Counted from the stretch's first letter, positions 37,308-46,638 are shown. The stretch is DNA of 64,000 nt from Lachnospiraceae bacterium Marseille-Q4251 (GCA_018223435.1 JAGTTO010000001.1:1-64000); one strand, 5' to 3'. Program-made: numbers and translations. Notes: generated from the letters alone by a model not told the origin.

Positions 37308-38373
37308 AAATGAAAAAACAATTCCTAGGGAGAGAAGGAGCGCTTACCAGAGAGAGATCAGCCGCAGGCGCAGACAACGGCGGCTGATCATTCGTTTTGT
37401 CTCTCTTCTGGTGATTCTGGTCCTTCTTCTGGGAGGCTTGGGATATGAGTTTCTCCTGAAAAGTCATGAGATCGAGCTGGTGAAAGCTTATGATAAGACG
37501 GACAGCACCTTCGGGCTTACCACAGTAAGTTTTGACGGTGATTTTTCCACCTCCTTTGCCTCAGATCTCTGTGTGGCTCCGCAGGAAGATGTCGTTCTTT
37601 CTGACTTTTCCGTGGAGGCCGTGTCAGCGGCTATTTTTTCCGAGGCCGACCATCAGACGGTCTACGCGAAGGCTGTTCATGAGCGGCGCTATCCCGCGAG
37701 TCTGACCAAGATCATGACCTGCCTGGTGGCACTGAAAAATGGCAACCTCGACGAGATGGTCACCGTGGGAGACGAGTGCCGGGATATCGATGTGGGTTCT
37801 TCCGTCTGTGAGATCCAGCCGGGGGACGTCTTAAGCTTAAGGGAACTGCTTCTGGGACTCATGATCAATTCCGGTAATGACGCCGCCATGACCATCGCGA
37901 AAAATGTAGGCGGCAGCGTGGAGAACTTTGTGGCTATGATGAATGAACAGGCGGCAGAGATAGGGGCTGTAAATACACATTTTATGAATCCCCACGGTCT
38001 TCAGGATGAGAACCATTACACCACCGTCTATGATATGTACCTGATTTTCCATGAGGCTTTGAAAAATGATGATTTCCGCGATATCATCAGCCGCCACAGC
38101 TACTATGCTTCTTTCAGCACGACGACCGGCGAAGAGAGGAATATTACCTGGGAGTCCACGAACCACTATTTTATCAATCAGGCGGTTCCTCCGAAGGATG
38201 TTGAGGTCGTAGGCGGCAAAACCGGAACCACCAGCGAGGCCGGAGCCTGCCTGGTTCTGCTCTCCAAGAACAAATATGGCAACCCTTATGTGACCGTAAT
38301 CATGAAAGAACCTGACAAAGACAGCCTTTATCAGGAAATGAATCAACTTTTAGGTAAAATAAACGAAAAATAG
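37291..38373 (+). CDS. D-alanyl-D-alanine carboxypeptidase (S11 family)
   Basis: The 360-residue protein has a basic N-terminus, a membrane or uncleaved signal segment (about 33-52), and a low-molecular-weight PBP domain with SLTK (137-140), SGN (194-196) and KTG (310-312). It trims the terminal D-Ala of wall pentapeptides outside the cell. The start is GTG within mgsA (17-base overlap); the ATG at 37310 is out of frame. No C-terminal PBP5 domain is present. DacB/DacF-like forms are alternatives that the sequence does not separate. Confidence 0.9.
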   Translation: MRCTNKNEKTIPRERRSAYQREISRRRRQRRLIIRFVSLLVILVLLLGGLGYEFLLKSHEIELVKAYDKTDSTFGLTTVSFDGDFSTSFASDLCVAPQEDVVLSDFSVEAVSAAIFSEADHQTVYAKAVHERRYPASLTKIMTCLVALKNGNLDEMVTVGDECRDIDVGSSVCEIQPGDVLSLRELLLGLMINSGNDAAMTIAKNVGGSVENFVAMMNEQAAEIGAVNTHFMNPHGLQDENHYTTVYDMYLIFHEALKNDDFRDIISRHSYYASFSTTTGEERNITWESTNHYFINQAVPPKDVEVVGGKTGTTSEAGACLVLLSKNKYGNPYVTVIMKEPDKDSLYQEMNQLLGKINEK

Positions 38374-38402
38374 TTGTATTTTTGAGAACGATATAGTATA
38401 AT
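38374..38402 (+). promoter_or_regulatory. Promoter of the small Walker-A gene
   Basis: TTGTAT (38374-38379), 17-base spacer, TATAAT (38397-38402), 45 bases before the start codon. Confidence 0.65.
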
Positions 38403-38447
38403 TGCAATATAATTACTTGTGTCGATAGACTAAAGGAGGAGATTACA

Positions 38448-38867
38448 ATGATACAGATCATCGCAGGTGAGAAAGGCAAAGGAAAGACAAAACAATTACT
38501 GGACAAGGTAAATACGGAGATTAAAACTGCCCATGGCAGCATCGTATACCTGGACAAGAATGCGAAACACATGTATGAGTTAAACAACAAGATTCGTTTG
38601 ATTGATACTTCCGCATTCCCCATTGGAAACAGCGACGAATTTATCGGATTTATCTGTGGTATTCTTTCACAGGATCACGATCTGGAGCAGATGTACCTGG
38701 ACAGTTTCTTAAAGGTTGCAAAGCTGGAAGGCTGTGACATCAGCACTACAATTGAAAAACTTGATAAGATCGGTGAAACTTTTGGTGTGAATTTTGTACT
38801 GAGCGTATCCATGAACGAGTGCGATCTTCCGGAATGCGCGAAATCAAAGGTAATTGTTTCATTGTAA
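38448..38867 (+). CDS. Conserved 139-residue protein with P-loop-like motif
   Basis: The product begins with IIAGEKGKGKTKQLLDKVN, a Walker A-like loop at residues 7-15, then VYLDKNAKHMYELNN and LIDTSAFPIG, and has a predominantly helical centre; it ends with VNFVLSVSMNECDLP and CAKSKVIVSL. The pattern resembles a small ATP- or nucleotide-binding protein, and similar proteins in Lachnospiraceae have sometimes been labelled PilT-like without evidence. No clear Walker B is seen. AAAGGAGGAG precedes the ATG; it has its own promoter and terminator. Function unknown. Confidence 0.75.
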   Translation: MIQIIAGEKGKGKTKQLLDKVNTEIKTAHGSIVYLDKNAKHMYELNNKIRLIDTSAFPIGNSDEFIGFICGILSQDHDLEQMYLDSFLKVAKLEGCDISTTIEKLDKIGETFGVNFVLSVSMNECDLPECAKSKVIVSL

Positions 38868-38884
38868 TACATATCCGAAAGATG

Positions 38885-38919
38885 AGGGCTGTCTCCGAAA
38901 AGGAAGGCAGCCCTTTTTA
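38885..38919 (+). terminator. Rho-independent terminator after the small Walker-A gene
   Basis: AGGGCTG pairs with CAGCCCT around a 16-base loop, followed by five T. Confidence 0.85.
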
Positions 38920-38926
38920 TTTGTTT

Positions 38927-39148
38927 TTATTCGCCTGCTTCTTCTCCTACGGCAACGATGCGGCCGTACATACTTAAAACATAGAGTCCGGAGAGTCCCA
39001 CCAGGGCATAGATGATTCTTGAGAGCAGGGACAGTGAGCCGAAAAGGTAAGCCACCAGGTCGAATTTGAAAAAACCGACCAGGCCCCAGTTGACAGCGCC
39101 GATGATGACAAGGGTCAGAGTAATGTAGTCAAGCCATTTTAAATTCAT
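38927..39148 (-). CDS. DUF378 family small membrane protein
   Basis: The 73-residue protein has two membrane helices and the DUF378 signature (LDYITLTLVIIGAVNWGLVG, LARIIYALVGLSGLY-like). Members are small, widespread and uncharacterised. AAGGAGGAATTG precedes the ATG. It is the only minus-strand gene in this stretch and diverges from the HlyD-like gene. Confidence 0.88.
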   Translation of the reverse strand: MNLKWLDYITLTLVIIGAVNWGLVGFFKFDLVAYLFGSLSLLSRIIYALVGLSGLYVLSMYGRIVAVGEEAGE

Positions 39149-39231
39149 ATCAATTCCTCCTTATGATTTTATCTTAGTGTTGTCTTTTTTGGGAAATTTA
39201 TACACTCAATGCAAAGAAATCAAAAAAGCGG

Positions 39232-39260
39232 TTGAGAGATAGGTAAATAAGTGGTAAAAT
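39232..39260 (+). promoter_or_regulatory. Promoter of the HlyD-like/sepF operon
   Basis: TTGAGA (39232-39237), 17-base spacer, TAAAAT (39255-39260), 25 bases before the TTG start codon. Confidence 0.6.
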
Positions 39261-39284
39261 ACCTTGGATAAGGAGGATGTTTCT

Positions 39285-40706
39285 TTGAACAAACAGAAAA
39301 ACAATAAGATCGTGAAATACAGAAACGGTCCGGTTTTCAACATCGGAACGGTTCTGTTCGGTGTTATTTTCATTTATATGATCATCTGCCTTGTCATGTA
39401 TGTGACAACCGATCATATTACAGCCTATGAAGTGACGGCTGGTCCTCTGGCAGGAAATTACCGCTACAGCGCCCTGGCGCTTCGCTCAGAGACCATTATC
39501 AATGCGGATCATGCGGGAAATGTGAGCTATTATGTCCGTGAGGGCAGCAAGGCGGGCACGGGTACGGCAGTCTGCACGGTGAACGAAGGTTCAGCCACAA
39601 CCTCTCTGGTTCCGGAAAAGGTAAGCACGGGAAGCGAGGCTGCCAGTGCAATGACGGAGGAGAGCAGTCTGGATGAGGATACCCTGAAAAATCTCAAGGA
39701 CGAGATGGAGAGCTTTTCCCTTGGCTTTCAGCAGGAAAATTTCCAGTCCATCTACAATTTTAAAGGTGATCTGGAAAGCACACTTCTTGAGGTGGGAAAC
39801 ACAGGGACAGCAGGAGCGGACGGAAGTTCCATCATCAACGCCTGCACAGCTCCCACGGAGGGAATTGTCGTTCTCTCCACGGATGGTTTTGAGTCAAAGC
39901 TTCCGGAGACAGTCACGGCCTCTGACTTTGAGCAGAAAAATTACGAAAAGAAAAATCTCCGTATGAACAAAACTGTTAAAAGCGGAGATCCGATTTATAA
40001 GCTGGTGACGGATGAGACCTGGTATCTCTGCATTCTGCTGGATCAGAAGATGGCCACGGAGTTGGCGGACAGCACCAGCGTGAAATTCCGCTTCTTAAAA
40101 GATGATACGATCTTTTATGCGGGCTTTCAGCTCCAGAAGCAGGGAAGCTCATATATTGGAATCCTGACGATGGATAAATGCATGAGCCTTTATGCTTCCG
40201 AGCGTTATGTGGATATCGAGCTGGTGCTGAACCGGAAGACCGGCTTAAAGATTCCCAATTCCGCCATTGCCACGAAGCGTTTTTACAAGATTCCGGATGA
40301 GTTTGCCGTCTACGACAGAGAGACTACGAGTATGCCCTCCGAGATCAGCGTTCTTTGCCCGGTGGTGGATAAAAACGGAGCAGAATCAGTAAAGACAAAG
40401 ACGGTCACGGTATATGACAAGGCAGATGACGGCGGTTTCCTTGTAGACTGCACAAGTTTCAATGAAGGCGATGTGATCCGCAAGCAGAACAGCCAGAAGA
40501 CTTACACGATCGGCGAGACGGAGACCATCAACGGTGTTTACAACATCAACAAAGGCTATGCCATTTTCCGTGAGATCACCATCATCGATGAGAACGAGGA
40601 ATACTGCATCGTTGAGGCGGGCTCTACTTTCGGCCTGGCCCAGTACGATCATATTGCTCTGAATGCAGATACGGTCAATGATGAAGACATTGTGATTCAC
40701 TACTAA
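39285..40706 (+). CDS. HlyD-like membrane-anchored protein of the sepF operon
   Basis: The 473-residue protein has one membrane helix near the N-terminus (about 18-43) and a large outside part with barrel-sandwich (biotinyl-lipoyl-like) features (ALRSETIINADHAGNVSYYVREGSKAGTGTAVC; CTAPTEGIVVLSTDG; MNKTVKSGDPIYKLVTD) like efflux adaptor proteins. No transporter is adjacent. It is the first gene before yggS-sepF-ylmH, an arrangement seen in related Clostridia, so an envelope or division role is possible. The start is TTG at 39285, seven bases after AAGGAGGAT; an upstream TTG at 39264 would place the start before that site. Confidence 0.7.
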   Translation: MNKQKNNKIVKYRNGPVFNIGTVLFGVIFIYMIICLVMYVTTDHITAYEVTAGPLAGNYRYSALALRSETIINADHAGNVSYYVREGSKAGTGTAVCTVNEGSATTSLVPEKVSTGSEAASAMTEESSLDEDTLKNLKDEMESFSLGFQQENFQSIYNFKGDLESTLLEVGNTGTAGADGSSIINACTAPTEGIVVLSTDGFESKLPETVTASDFEQKNYEKKNLRMNKTVKSGDPIYKLVTDETWYLCILLDQKMATELADSTSVKFRFLKDDTIFYAGFQLQKQGSSYIGILTMDKCMSLYASERYVDIELVLNRKTGLKIPNSAIATKRFYKIPDEFAVYDRETTSMPSEISVLCPVVDKNGAESVKTKTVTVYDKADDGGFLVDCTSFNEGDVIRKQNSQKTYTIGETETINGVYNINKGYAIFREITIIDENEEYCIVEAGSTFGLAQYDHIALNADTVNDEDIVIHY

Positions 40707-40730
40707 TATACAGAAAGCGAAGTGTAAAAC

Positions 40731-41432
40731 ATGAGTATGTTACTCGATAACCTGAAAGATGTGGAAGAACGAATCCAGGCAGCCTGCGATAGAAGCGGCC
40801 GTAAAAGAGAGGACGTTCTTCTGGTTGCTGTGAGCAAGACAAAGCCGGTGGAGATGATCGAGGAGGTCATGACGGCGGGAATTGTGGATTTTGGAGAAAA
40901 TAAACCTCAGGAGCTCCGGGACAAATATGAAGTCCTTCCCCAAAATCTGCGTTTCCATATGATCGGCCATCTGCAGACAAACAAGATCAAGTACGTTATT
41001 GACCGGGTTGTGCTGATCCATTCCATCGATTCCATCCATCTGGCCGAGGCCGTCAATGCAGAGGCAAAAAAGCACAACCGGATCATGCCGGTTCTGGTGG
41101 AAGTCAATGTGGCTCAGGAGGAGAGCAAGTCCGGCTTTCTGGTGGAGAAAACCGAAAATGCTATCCGTGAGATTGCAAAACTGTCCAACATTCGGGTGGA
41201 AGGTCTCATGACCATTGCTCCTTTTGTTGAGAATGCCGAAGAAAATCGTCAATATTTTGTAAAATTAAGAAAATTATCTGTTGACATCGCCGCCAAAAAC
41301 ATTGATAATGTTACTATGCATCATCTTAGTATGGGAATGACCGGCGATTACGAGGTAGCCATTGAAGAAGGTGCAACCATGGTCCGCGTAGGGACCGGAA
41401 TCTTCGGAGAAAGAAATTATCAGATTGGATAA
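40731..41432 (+). CDS. YggS family pyridoxal phosphate homeostasis protein
   Basis: The 233-residue TIM-barrel protein binds PLP at the lysine in LLVAVSKTKPVEMI and has FGENKPQELRDK, FHMIGHLQTNKIK, LVEVNVAQEESKSGF and LSMGMTGDYEVAIEEGATMVRVGTGIFG. It has no known catalytic activity and helps balance cell PLP. Adjacent to sepF, as YlmE is in Bacillus. Confidence 0.95.
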   Translation: MSMLLDNLKDVEERIQAACDRSGRKREDVLLVAVSKTKPVEMIEEVMTAGIVDFGENKPQELRDKYEVLPQNLRFHMIGHLQTNKIKYVIDRVVLIHSIDSIHLAEAVNAEAKKHNRIMPVLVEVNVAQEESKSGFLVEKTENAIREIAKLSNIRVEGLMTIAPFVENAEENRQYFVKLRKLSVDIAAKNIDNVTMHHLSMGMTGDYEVAIEEGATMVRVGTGIFGERNYQIG

Positions 41433-41447
41433 AGATAGGAGATAAAA

Positions 41448-42044
41448 ATGGGAGTATTAGACAAATTCTTAAACGTCATGAAACTAAACGATGATTATGA
41501 TGACGATGATTATCTGGATGATGAGATTGATGACGAATTTGAGGAAGAACGCCCTGCGAAGAAACATTTTTTCAAGAAAAACGACAGCTTTGATGAAGAT
41601 GATGATTTTCAGGATGACTTCAAGATCAAGGAAGCCAGAAAAACCAAAGCACCTGCACCAAAGGCGCCTGCTTCCGAGCGTCCCAGACAGATTAAGACTC
41701 AGCCTGTGACCAGCAGTAAGGTTTCCCCCATCCGCCCGCGGAAGAGCAGCGGAATGGAAGTCTGTGTGATTAAGCCGAAGTCCATGGAGGATGCCAGAGA
41801 AATCACCGAGACACTTCTCGGCGGCTGTACTGTTGTCCTGAATATGGAAGGCCTGGATCTGGATATTGCGCAGCGAATCATCGACTTTTCTTCTGGTTCC
41901 TGTTATGCCATCAACGGCACTCTTCAGAAGATCAGCGGTTATATCTTTATCATCACCCCGTCTACAGTGGATGTATCCGGTGATATTCAGGAGATCTTAG
42001 GCGGTTCCTTTGATGTGCCGTCCGTTCATTCTTCCAGATTTTAG
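41448..42044 (+). CDS. sepF: Cell division protein SepF
   Basis: The 198-residue protein has the N-terminal membrane-binding helix (MGVLDKFLNVMKL), a very acidic linker (about 13-75), and the C-terminal SepF/DUF552 domain (VCVIKPKSMEDAREITETL, LDLDIAQRIIDFSSG, GYIFIITPSTVDVSGD). SepF tethers and bundles FtsZ filaments. It sits in the usual yggS-sepF-ylmH order. Confidence 0.95.
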   Translation: MGVLDKFLNVMKLNDDYDDDDYLDDEIDDEFEEERPAKKHFFKKNDSFDEDDDFQDDFKIKEARKTKAPAPKAPASERPRQIKTQPVTSSKVSPIRPRKSSGMEVCVIKPKSMEDAREITETLLGGCTVVLNMEGLDLDIAQRIIDFSSGSCYAINGTLQKISGYIFIITPSTVDVSGDIQEILGGSFDVPSVHSSRF

Positions 42045-42055
42045 GAGAAACGAAG

Positions 42056-42811
42056 ATGAATCGGGAAGAAGAGTTATTTAAAAAGAGACTGAAAGATCTG
42101 GCCAGCGCTGCCGACCGAAGAGGGATCGCGGTCTTCACCGATTTCATGAATCTTAATGAACTGAATATTTTTCATAGCTGCACCAGGGAGTTTGGATATG
42201 TTTCCTATCAGCTCTTTGGCGGCTATGAACATGCAGAGCGTCAGATAGCAGCCTTTCTTCCTGATGCTCTTTCTTATAGTTATGACTTTCCCATCATTTC
42301 ATTAAAGATTCGACCTCTTCAGAAGAAATTTGCAGAGGATTTAAGCCACCGGGATTATCTGGGGGCTCTTTTAAACCTGGGTGTGGACCGTTCCAAGATC
42401 GGAGACATCCTGGTGGGAGAAAAAGAAGCCATTTTCTTCTGTGAAGAAGGGATTGCACCTTTTCTTCAGCAGGAGCTCACCAGAGTCCGCCATACGCCGG
42501 TTCTGGTGGAAGAGGCGGCTCCAGATGAGATTCAGGTAACGGAGCACACCGAGGTTGTCCGCGGAACCGTGAGCACCGTACGGCTGGACAGCGTTATGTC
42601 TGTGGCTCTGAAGGCATCCAGAAGCAGTCTGGTTTCCCTCATTGAAGAAGGAAAGGTCTTCGTCAACGGCAGACTGGCGACGTCCAACGGCTGCCAGCTG
42701 AAGGAAAATGACCTGATTTCCGTTCGTGGAAACGGCCGTTTCCGCCTCTTGACCCTGGGCGGCCAGACAAAGAAAGGCCGCTGCGTTATTGAGATTGAAA
42801 AGTATCTATAA
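42056..42811 (+). CDS. YlmH family S4-domain RNA-binding protein
   Basis: The 251-residue protein has an N-terminal RRM-like domain (ADRRGIAVFTDFMNLNE, LFGGYEHAERQIAAFLP, RDYLGALLNLGVDRSKIGDI) and a C-terminal S4 domain (RSSLVSLIEEGKVFVNG). YlmH-type proteins bind RNA and have been connected with ribosome rescue and division. It follows sepF by 11 bases; the YlmG gene often between them is absent. Confidence 0.92.
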   Translation: MNREEELFKKRLKDLASAADRRGIAVFTDFMNLNELNIFHSCTREFGYVSYQLFGGYEHAERQIAAFLPDALSYSYDFPIISLKIRPLQKKFAEDLSHRDYLGALLNLGVDRSKIGDILVGEKEAIFFCEEGIAPFLQQELTRVRHTPVLVEEAAPDEIQVTEHTEVVRGTVSTVRLDSVMSVALKASRSSLVSLIEEGKVFVNGRLATSNGCQLKENDLISVRGNGRFRLLTLGGQTKKGRCVIEIEKYL

Positions 42812-42826
42812 AAAGGAGAAACGATT

Positions 42827-43948
42827 ATGAGTGAAGAGATCAAAAAAGCTCTGACTGTGAAAACAGGTCAGAGAACTTCTTATGATATTTACCTGGAGGA
42901 AAATTTTGACGGCCTTACCGAGGCAGTCAAGACTCTGGAGCCGGAAAAAAGAAAAATCTGTATCGTAACTGACAGTACGGTAGCCTCCCTCTATCTGAAT
43001 CCGGTAAAGGCGGTTCTGGAAAAAAGTTTTGCCGGGGTAAGCATTTTTACCTTTCCGTCTGGCGAACCCTCCAAAAATCTTGACACTGTGAGAGAGCTCT
43101 ACCGCCACCTCATTGAGGCTCATTTTGACCGGAAAGATGTTCTTGCCGCCCTGGGCGGAGGTGTCACCGGCGATCTGACAGGTTATGCGGCTGCTACCTA
43201 TCTTCGTGGCATTGATTTCATCCAGATCCCCACCACTCTGCTGGCCCAGGTAGACAGCAGCATCGGCGGAAAAACCGGCGTGGATTTCGACGGTTACAAG
43301 AATATGGTGGGAGCTTTCCATCATCCCTCCCTGGTTTATGCCAACCTTTCCACACTCAAGACTCTTACGGCAGAGCAGTTCGCCTGCGGTATGGGCGAGG
43401 TGCTGAAACATGGTCTGATCAAAAACGCTTCCTATTATGAATGGTGCATCAATCAGATGTTTGAGATTCAGGACCGGGAAGTTGAGGCTTTGAAGACCAT
43501 GGTTCTGGAGAGCATGAAGATCAAAAAAGCTGTTGTAGAGAAGGATCCCACAGAAAAAGGGGAGCGTGCGCTTCTGAATCTGGGGCACACCGTAGGCCAT
43601 GCTATCGAAAAAATTCAGAATTTCCAGATGCTCCACGGTCAGTGCGTGGCTCTTGGATATCTCTGCGCCGCTTATATTTCCTGGAAGAGAGGTCTTCTCA
43701 CCAACGAAGAGTTTTTCGAGATCCGCGATATGAACGTAGGGTTTGATCTGCCGATTTTCCTGGATGCTCTGGATGAGAATGAGGTGGTTCTGGCTACAAA
43801 ATCTGACAAAAAAATGGAGCACGGCCAGATCAAGTTTATCCTTTTAAAGAGCATCGGCCATGCTTATGTGGACTTTACGGTGACAGACGAAGAGATCCGT
43901 GCTGCAGTCCACTATTTCCTTGATAACGGAGAAGAAGATGAAGAATAA
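42827..43948 (+). CDS. aroB: 3-dehydroquinate synthase
   Basis: The 373-residue protein is AroB, the second shikimate pathway enzyme (DAHP to 3-dehydroquinate). Signatures are SGEPSKNLDTV, LGGGVTGDLTGYAAATYLRG, PTTLLAQVDSSIGGKTGVD, and the metal-binding LNLGHTVGHAIE and H in LHGQCVALG. It lies between ylmH and lspA, away from other aro genes, and its stop overlaps the lspA start by 11 bases. Confidence 0.95.
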   Translation: MSEEIKKALTVKTGQRTSYDIYLEENFDGLTEAVKTLEPEKRKICIVTDSTVASLYLNPVKAVLEKSFAGVSIFTFPSGEPSKNLDTVRELYRHLIEAHFDRKDVLAALGGGVTGDLTGYAAATYLRGIDFIQIPTTLLAQVDSSIGGKTGVDFDGYKNMVGAFHHPSLVYANLSTLKTLTAEQFACGMGEVLKHGLIKNASYYEWCINQMFEIQDREVEALKTMVLESMKIKKAVVEKDPTEKGERALLNLGHTVGHAIEKIQNFQMLHGQCVALGYLCAAYISWKRGLLTNEEFFEIRDMNVGFDLPIFLDALDENEVVLATKSDKKMEHGQIKFILLKSIGHAYVDFTVTDEEIRAAVHYFLDNGEEDEE

Positions 43949-44447
43949 AAAAAATGACCGCTGGTACATCCTCGGGTGTCTGGCGGCTCTTCTCATACTG
44001 GTCATTATCGATCAGTGGAGCAAAGAGCTGGCTGTTCATGGCCTGAAAGACCGGGATACTATTGTACTGATTCCGGGGGTCTTTGAATTGTTCTATCTGG
44101 AAAACCGGGGCGCGGCCTTTGGAATTTTTGAAAATATGCGCTGGATGTTCCTTTTAGGGACAGGCCTTATTCTTGTTCTGGCGGTGTTTTTGTTCCGCCG
44201 TTTTCCGAAAAAACGGAAATATCTTCCTTTTTTTATTTCGCTTACCATGATCGCTGCCGGGGGAATTGGAAATCTCATCGACCGCCTGCGTCTGGGCTAT
44301 GTCATTGACTTTTTCTATTTTTCCCTGATTGATTTTCCGGTGTTCAATGTGGCGGATATTTATGTAACGGTGGGAGTGGCGCTTTTTGCCATTCTTTATC
44401 TGATCACAGGAGAGGAGGAGCTTTCCTGCCTTTCCGGAAAGAAATGA
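43938..44447 (+). CDS. lspA: Lipoprotein signal peptidase
   Basis: The 169-residue aspartic protease with four membrane segments cuts signal peptides of prolipoproteins. Motifs: DQWSKELAV, YLENRGAAFGIF, GGIGNLIDRLRLGYVIDF with one catalytic Asp, and FNVADIYV with the other. It starts within the end of aroB. Confidence 0.95.
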   Translation: MKNKKNDRWYILGCLAALLILVIIDQWSKELAVHGLKDRDTIVLIPGVFELFYLENRGAAFGIFENMRWMFLLGTGLILVLAVFLFRRFPKKRKYLPFFISLTMIAAGGIGNLIDRLRLGYVIDFFYFSLIDFPVFNVADIYVTVGVALFAILYLITGEEELSCLSGKK

Positions 44448-44458
44448 CAGGAGGACAA

Positions 44459-45373
44459 ATGGACGAATTTACTTACGAGATCGGCGTGGAAAATGCCGGT
44501 GAACGGATCGACAAATTTTTATCAGGAGAGCTTTCCGAGCTCTCCCGTTCTTATATTCAGAAACTTCTGAAAGAAGGCATGGTGACTCTGGGAGGAAAGG
44601 CCCTGAAGGCCAATTACCGGCTCAGGGAAAAGGATGAGATCGAGATCAAAATCCCGCCTGCCATGGAACCGGATATCCTGCCGGAAAATATTCCCCTCGA
44701 TATCCTTTATGAGGACAGTGACGTTCTGGTGGTCAATAAGCCTAAGGGAATGGTGGTCCATCCCGGAGCCGGCCATTACAGCGGAACTCTGGTTAACGCT
44801 CTTTTATACCACTGCGGGGACAGTCTTTCCGGCATCAACGGCGTCATGCGTCCTGGCATTGTCCACCGCATTGACCGGGATACTACGGGTTCCCTTCTGG
44901 TCTGCAAAAATGACCTCGCTCATCGCTCGATCGCGGAACAGCTGAAAGTTCATTCTATCACGAGAAAATACCGGGCAATCGTCTATGGAAACATCAAAGA
45001 AGACGAAGGCACCATTGATGCGCCTATCGGCCGTCATCCTGTGGAGCGGAAGAAAATGGCCATCAATTACAAGAATGGAAAAGAGGCAGTGACCCATTAC
45101 CGGGTACTGGAGCGTTTTCGTAATTATACCTACATTGAATGTCAGCTGGAGACCGGGAGAACGCATCAGATCCGCGTTCATTTGTCCAGTCTTCATCATC
45201 CGCTTCTCGGCGATGAGGTGTACGGGCCGAAAGAGAATCCCTTCCATCTGGAGGGGCAGACGCTGCATGCCATGGTTTTAGGCTTCGACCATCCGTCTAC
45301 AGGTGAATATATAGAATTTTCAGCTCCATTGCCAGAATATTTTGAAAAACTTTTGAAAAAATTACCAAAATAA
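44459..45373 (+). CDS. RluD-family ribosomal large subunit pseudouridine synthase
   Basis: The 304-residue enzyme has an N-terminal S4 domain (ERIDKFLSGELSELSRSYIQ) and the RluA-family catalytic domain with HRIDRDTTGSLLV, whose aspartate attacks the uridine, and TGRTHQIRVHL. It is adjacent to lspA, as in most Firmicutes. The ATG at 44459 has CAGGAGGACAA before it; an ATG five codons upstream overlaps the lspA stop. Confidence 0.93.
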   Translation: MDEFTYEIGVENAGERIDKFLSGELSELSRSYIQKLLKEGMVTLGGKALKANYRLREKDEIEIKIPPAMEPDILPENIPLDILYEDSDVLVVNKPKGMVVHPGAGHYSGTLVNALLYHCGDSLSGINGVMRPGIVHRIDRDTTGSLLVCKNDLAHRSIAEQLKVHSITRKYRAIVYGNIKEDEGTIDAPIGRHPVERKKMAINYKNGKEAVTHYRVLERFRNYTYIECQLETGRTHQIRVHLSSLHHPLLGDEVYGPKENPFHLEGQTLHAMVLGFDHPSTGEYIEFSAPLPEYFEKLLKKLPK

Positions 45374-45374
45374 A

Positions 45375-45403
45375 TGTACATTTTCACGTTTTTATGCTAT
45401 ACT
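45375..45403 (+). promoter_or_regulatory. Promoter of the cytidylate-kinase-like gene
   Basis: TGTACA (45375-45380), 17 bases, then TATACT (45398-45403) with an extended TGC, about 63 bases before the start. Confidence 0.55.
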
Positions 45404-45466
45404 ATTCACAAACAAAAATCCATTCTGTGTATCGTCTGGAATGGATAAAGAAAGGACGTGTTGTGT

Positions 45467-46102
45467 ATGGCAAAAGCAATCATTACAATTGGAAGACAGT
45501 ATGGAAGCGGCGGAAGAGAGATTGGTCAGAGGCTGGCAGAAAAACTGGGAATCAAATGCTATGACAGTGAGCTTCTCGACCGGGCCGCAAAAGACAGCGG
45601 TATGTGCCAGGAGATTTTTGAAAATCACGATGAGCGCCCGACGAACAGTTTCTTATATTCTCTGGTAATGGATACCTATTCTATGGGCTATTCTTCTTCT
45701 GCTTTTGCAGATATGCCGATTAACCACAAGGTTTTTCTGGCACAGTTCAATGCCATCAAGGAGATCGCCAAAGAAGGTCCCTGCGTTATGGTTGGCCGCT
45801 GTGCAGATTACGCGCTGGCAGACAATCCGAATCTGGTATCTGTTTTCGTTCATGCGCCTCTGGAAAATCGTATCCGTCGTATTGCAACAAAATATGATCT
45901 GACGGATTCCAAGGCCAAGGATTCGATCCTCAAGACCGATAAAAAACGTGCCAGCTATTACAATTACTATTCTAATAAGAAATGGGGAGATGCGGCCAGC
46001 TACCAGCTCTGCATAGATAGCAGTGTCTGCGGCATTGATGGTTCTGTGGAGGCGATCCTGAACTTTGTTGCCCTCAAGGAAGCGGCTGCCAAGAAGAAAT
46101 GA
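45467..46102 (+). CDS. Cytidylate kinase-like family protein
   Basis: The 211-residue protein has a P-loop-type motif [21 protein letters not shown], then [13 protein letters not shown] and [19 protein letters not shown]. The family is annotated as cytidylate kinase-like and is distinct from canonical Cmk; phosphorylation of nucleotides is likely but the substrate is uncertain. Start at 45467 after AAAGGA. It overlaps dtd by four bases. Confidence 0.87.
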   Translation: MAKAIITIGRQYGSGGREIGQRLAEKLGIKCYDSELLDRAAKDSGMCQEIFENHDERPTNSFLYSLVMDTYSMGYSSSAFADMPINHKVFLAQFNAIKEIAKEGPCVMVGRCADYALADNPNLVSVFVHAPLENRIRRIATKYDLTDSKAKDSILKTDKKRASYYNYYSNKKWGDAASYQLCIDSSVCGIDGSVEAILNFVALKEAAAKKK

Positions 46103-46548
46103 GATTGGTGATACAGAGAGTGACGCATGCTTCTGTCACGGTTGATCAGGAAGTGATCGGCAAGATTGAAAAAGGCTTTCTGGTGCTCATGGGCGTGGGA
46201 GCGTCAGATGATGAAGCGATGGCAGATAAGTATCTGAAGAAAATGCTTGGTCTTCGGATCTTCGAGGATGAGAACGGCAAGACCAATCTTTCCCTGAAAG
46301 ATGTGGGAGGAGAGCTTCTTCTGGTGTCTCAGTTTACGCTCTATGCCGATTGCAGGCATGGAAACCGTCCCGGATTTACACAGGCAGGTGCGCCGGATCA
46401 CGCGGAGAAGCTCTATGAATATATGCTTGCACGCTGCCGGGAGACTGTTCCTGTTGTGGAGCATGGAAAATTCGGAGCCGATATGAAAGTTGAGCTCTGT
46501 AATGATGGACCGTTCACCATCATTCTGGATGAAAATACTTTTGCATAA
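46099..46548 (+). CDS. dtd: D-aminoacyl-tRNA deacylase
   Basis: The 149-residue protein removes D-amino acids (and glycine) from tRNA. Both cross-subunit motifs are visible: [11 protein letters not shown] (SQFTL) and [10 protein letters not shown] (GP), as is RVTHASVTV at the start. Its ATG overlaps the preceding stop; a strong terminator follows at once. Confidence 0.96.
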   Translation: MRLVIQRVTHASVTVDQEVIGKIEKGFLVLMGVGASDDEAMADKYLKKMLGLRIFEDENGKTNLSLKDVGGELLLVSQFTLYADCRHGNRPGFTQAGAPDHAEKLYEYMLARCRETVPVVEHGKFGADMKVELCNDGPFTIILDENTFA

Positions 46549-46558
46549 GAAGAATGGA

Positions 46559-46591
46559 ACCGCCGGGGGAACTGTCTCCCGGCGGTTTTTT
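46559..46591 (+). terminator. Rho-independent terminator after dtd
   Basis: ACCGCCGGGGGA pairs with TCTCCCGGCGGT across a four-base loop, followed by six T. Confidence 0.92.
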
Positions 46592-46638
46592 ACAGTACTC
46601 TTACACAAAATTTTCAGGATTCTTTTGTCAAAAAACCT

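Noticed and set aside
37310..37340. ATG at 37310 as start of the D,D-carboxypeptidase
   Set aside because: It is in a different frame from the SLTK/SGN/KTG protein; the GTG at 37291 is in frame.
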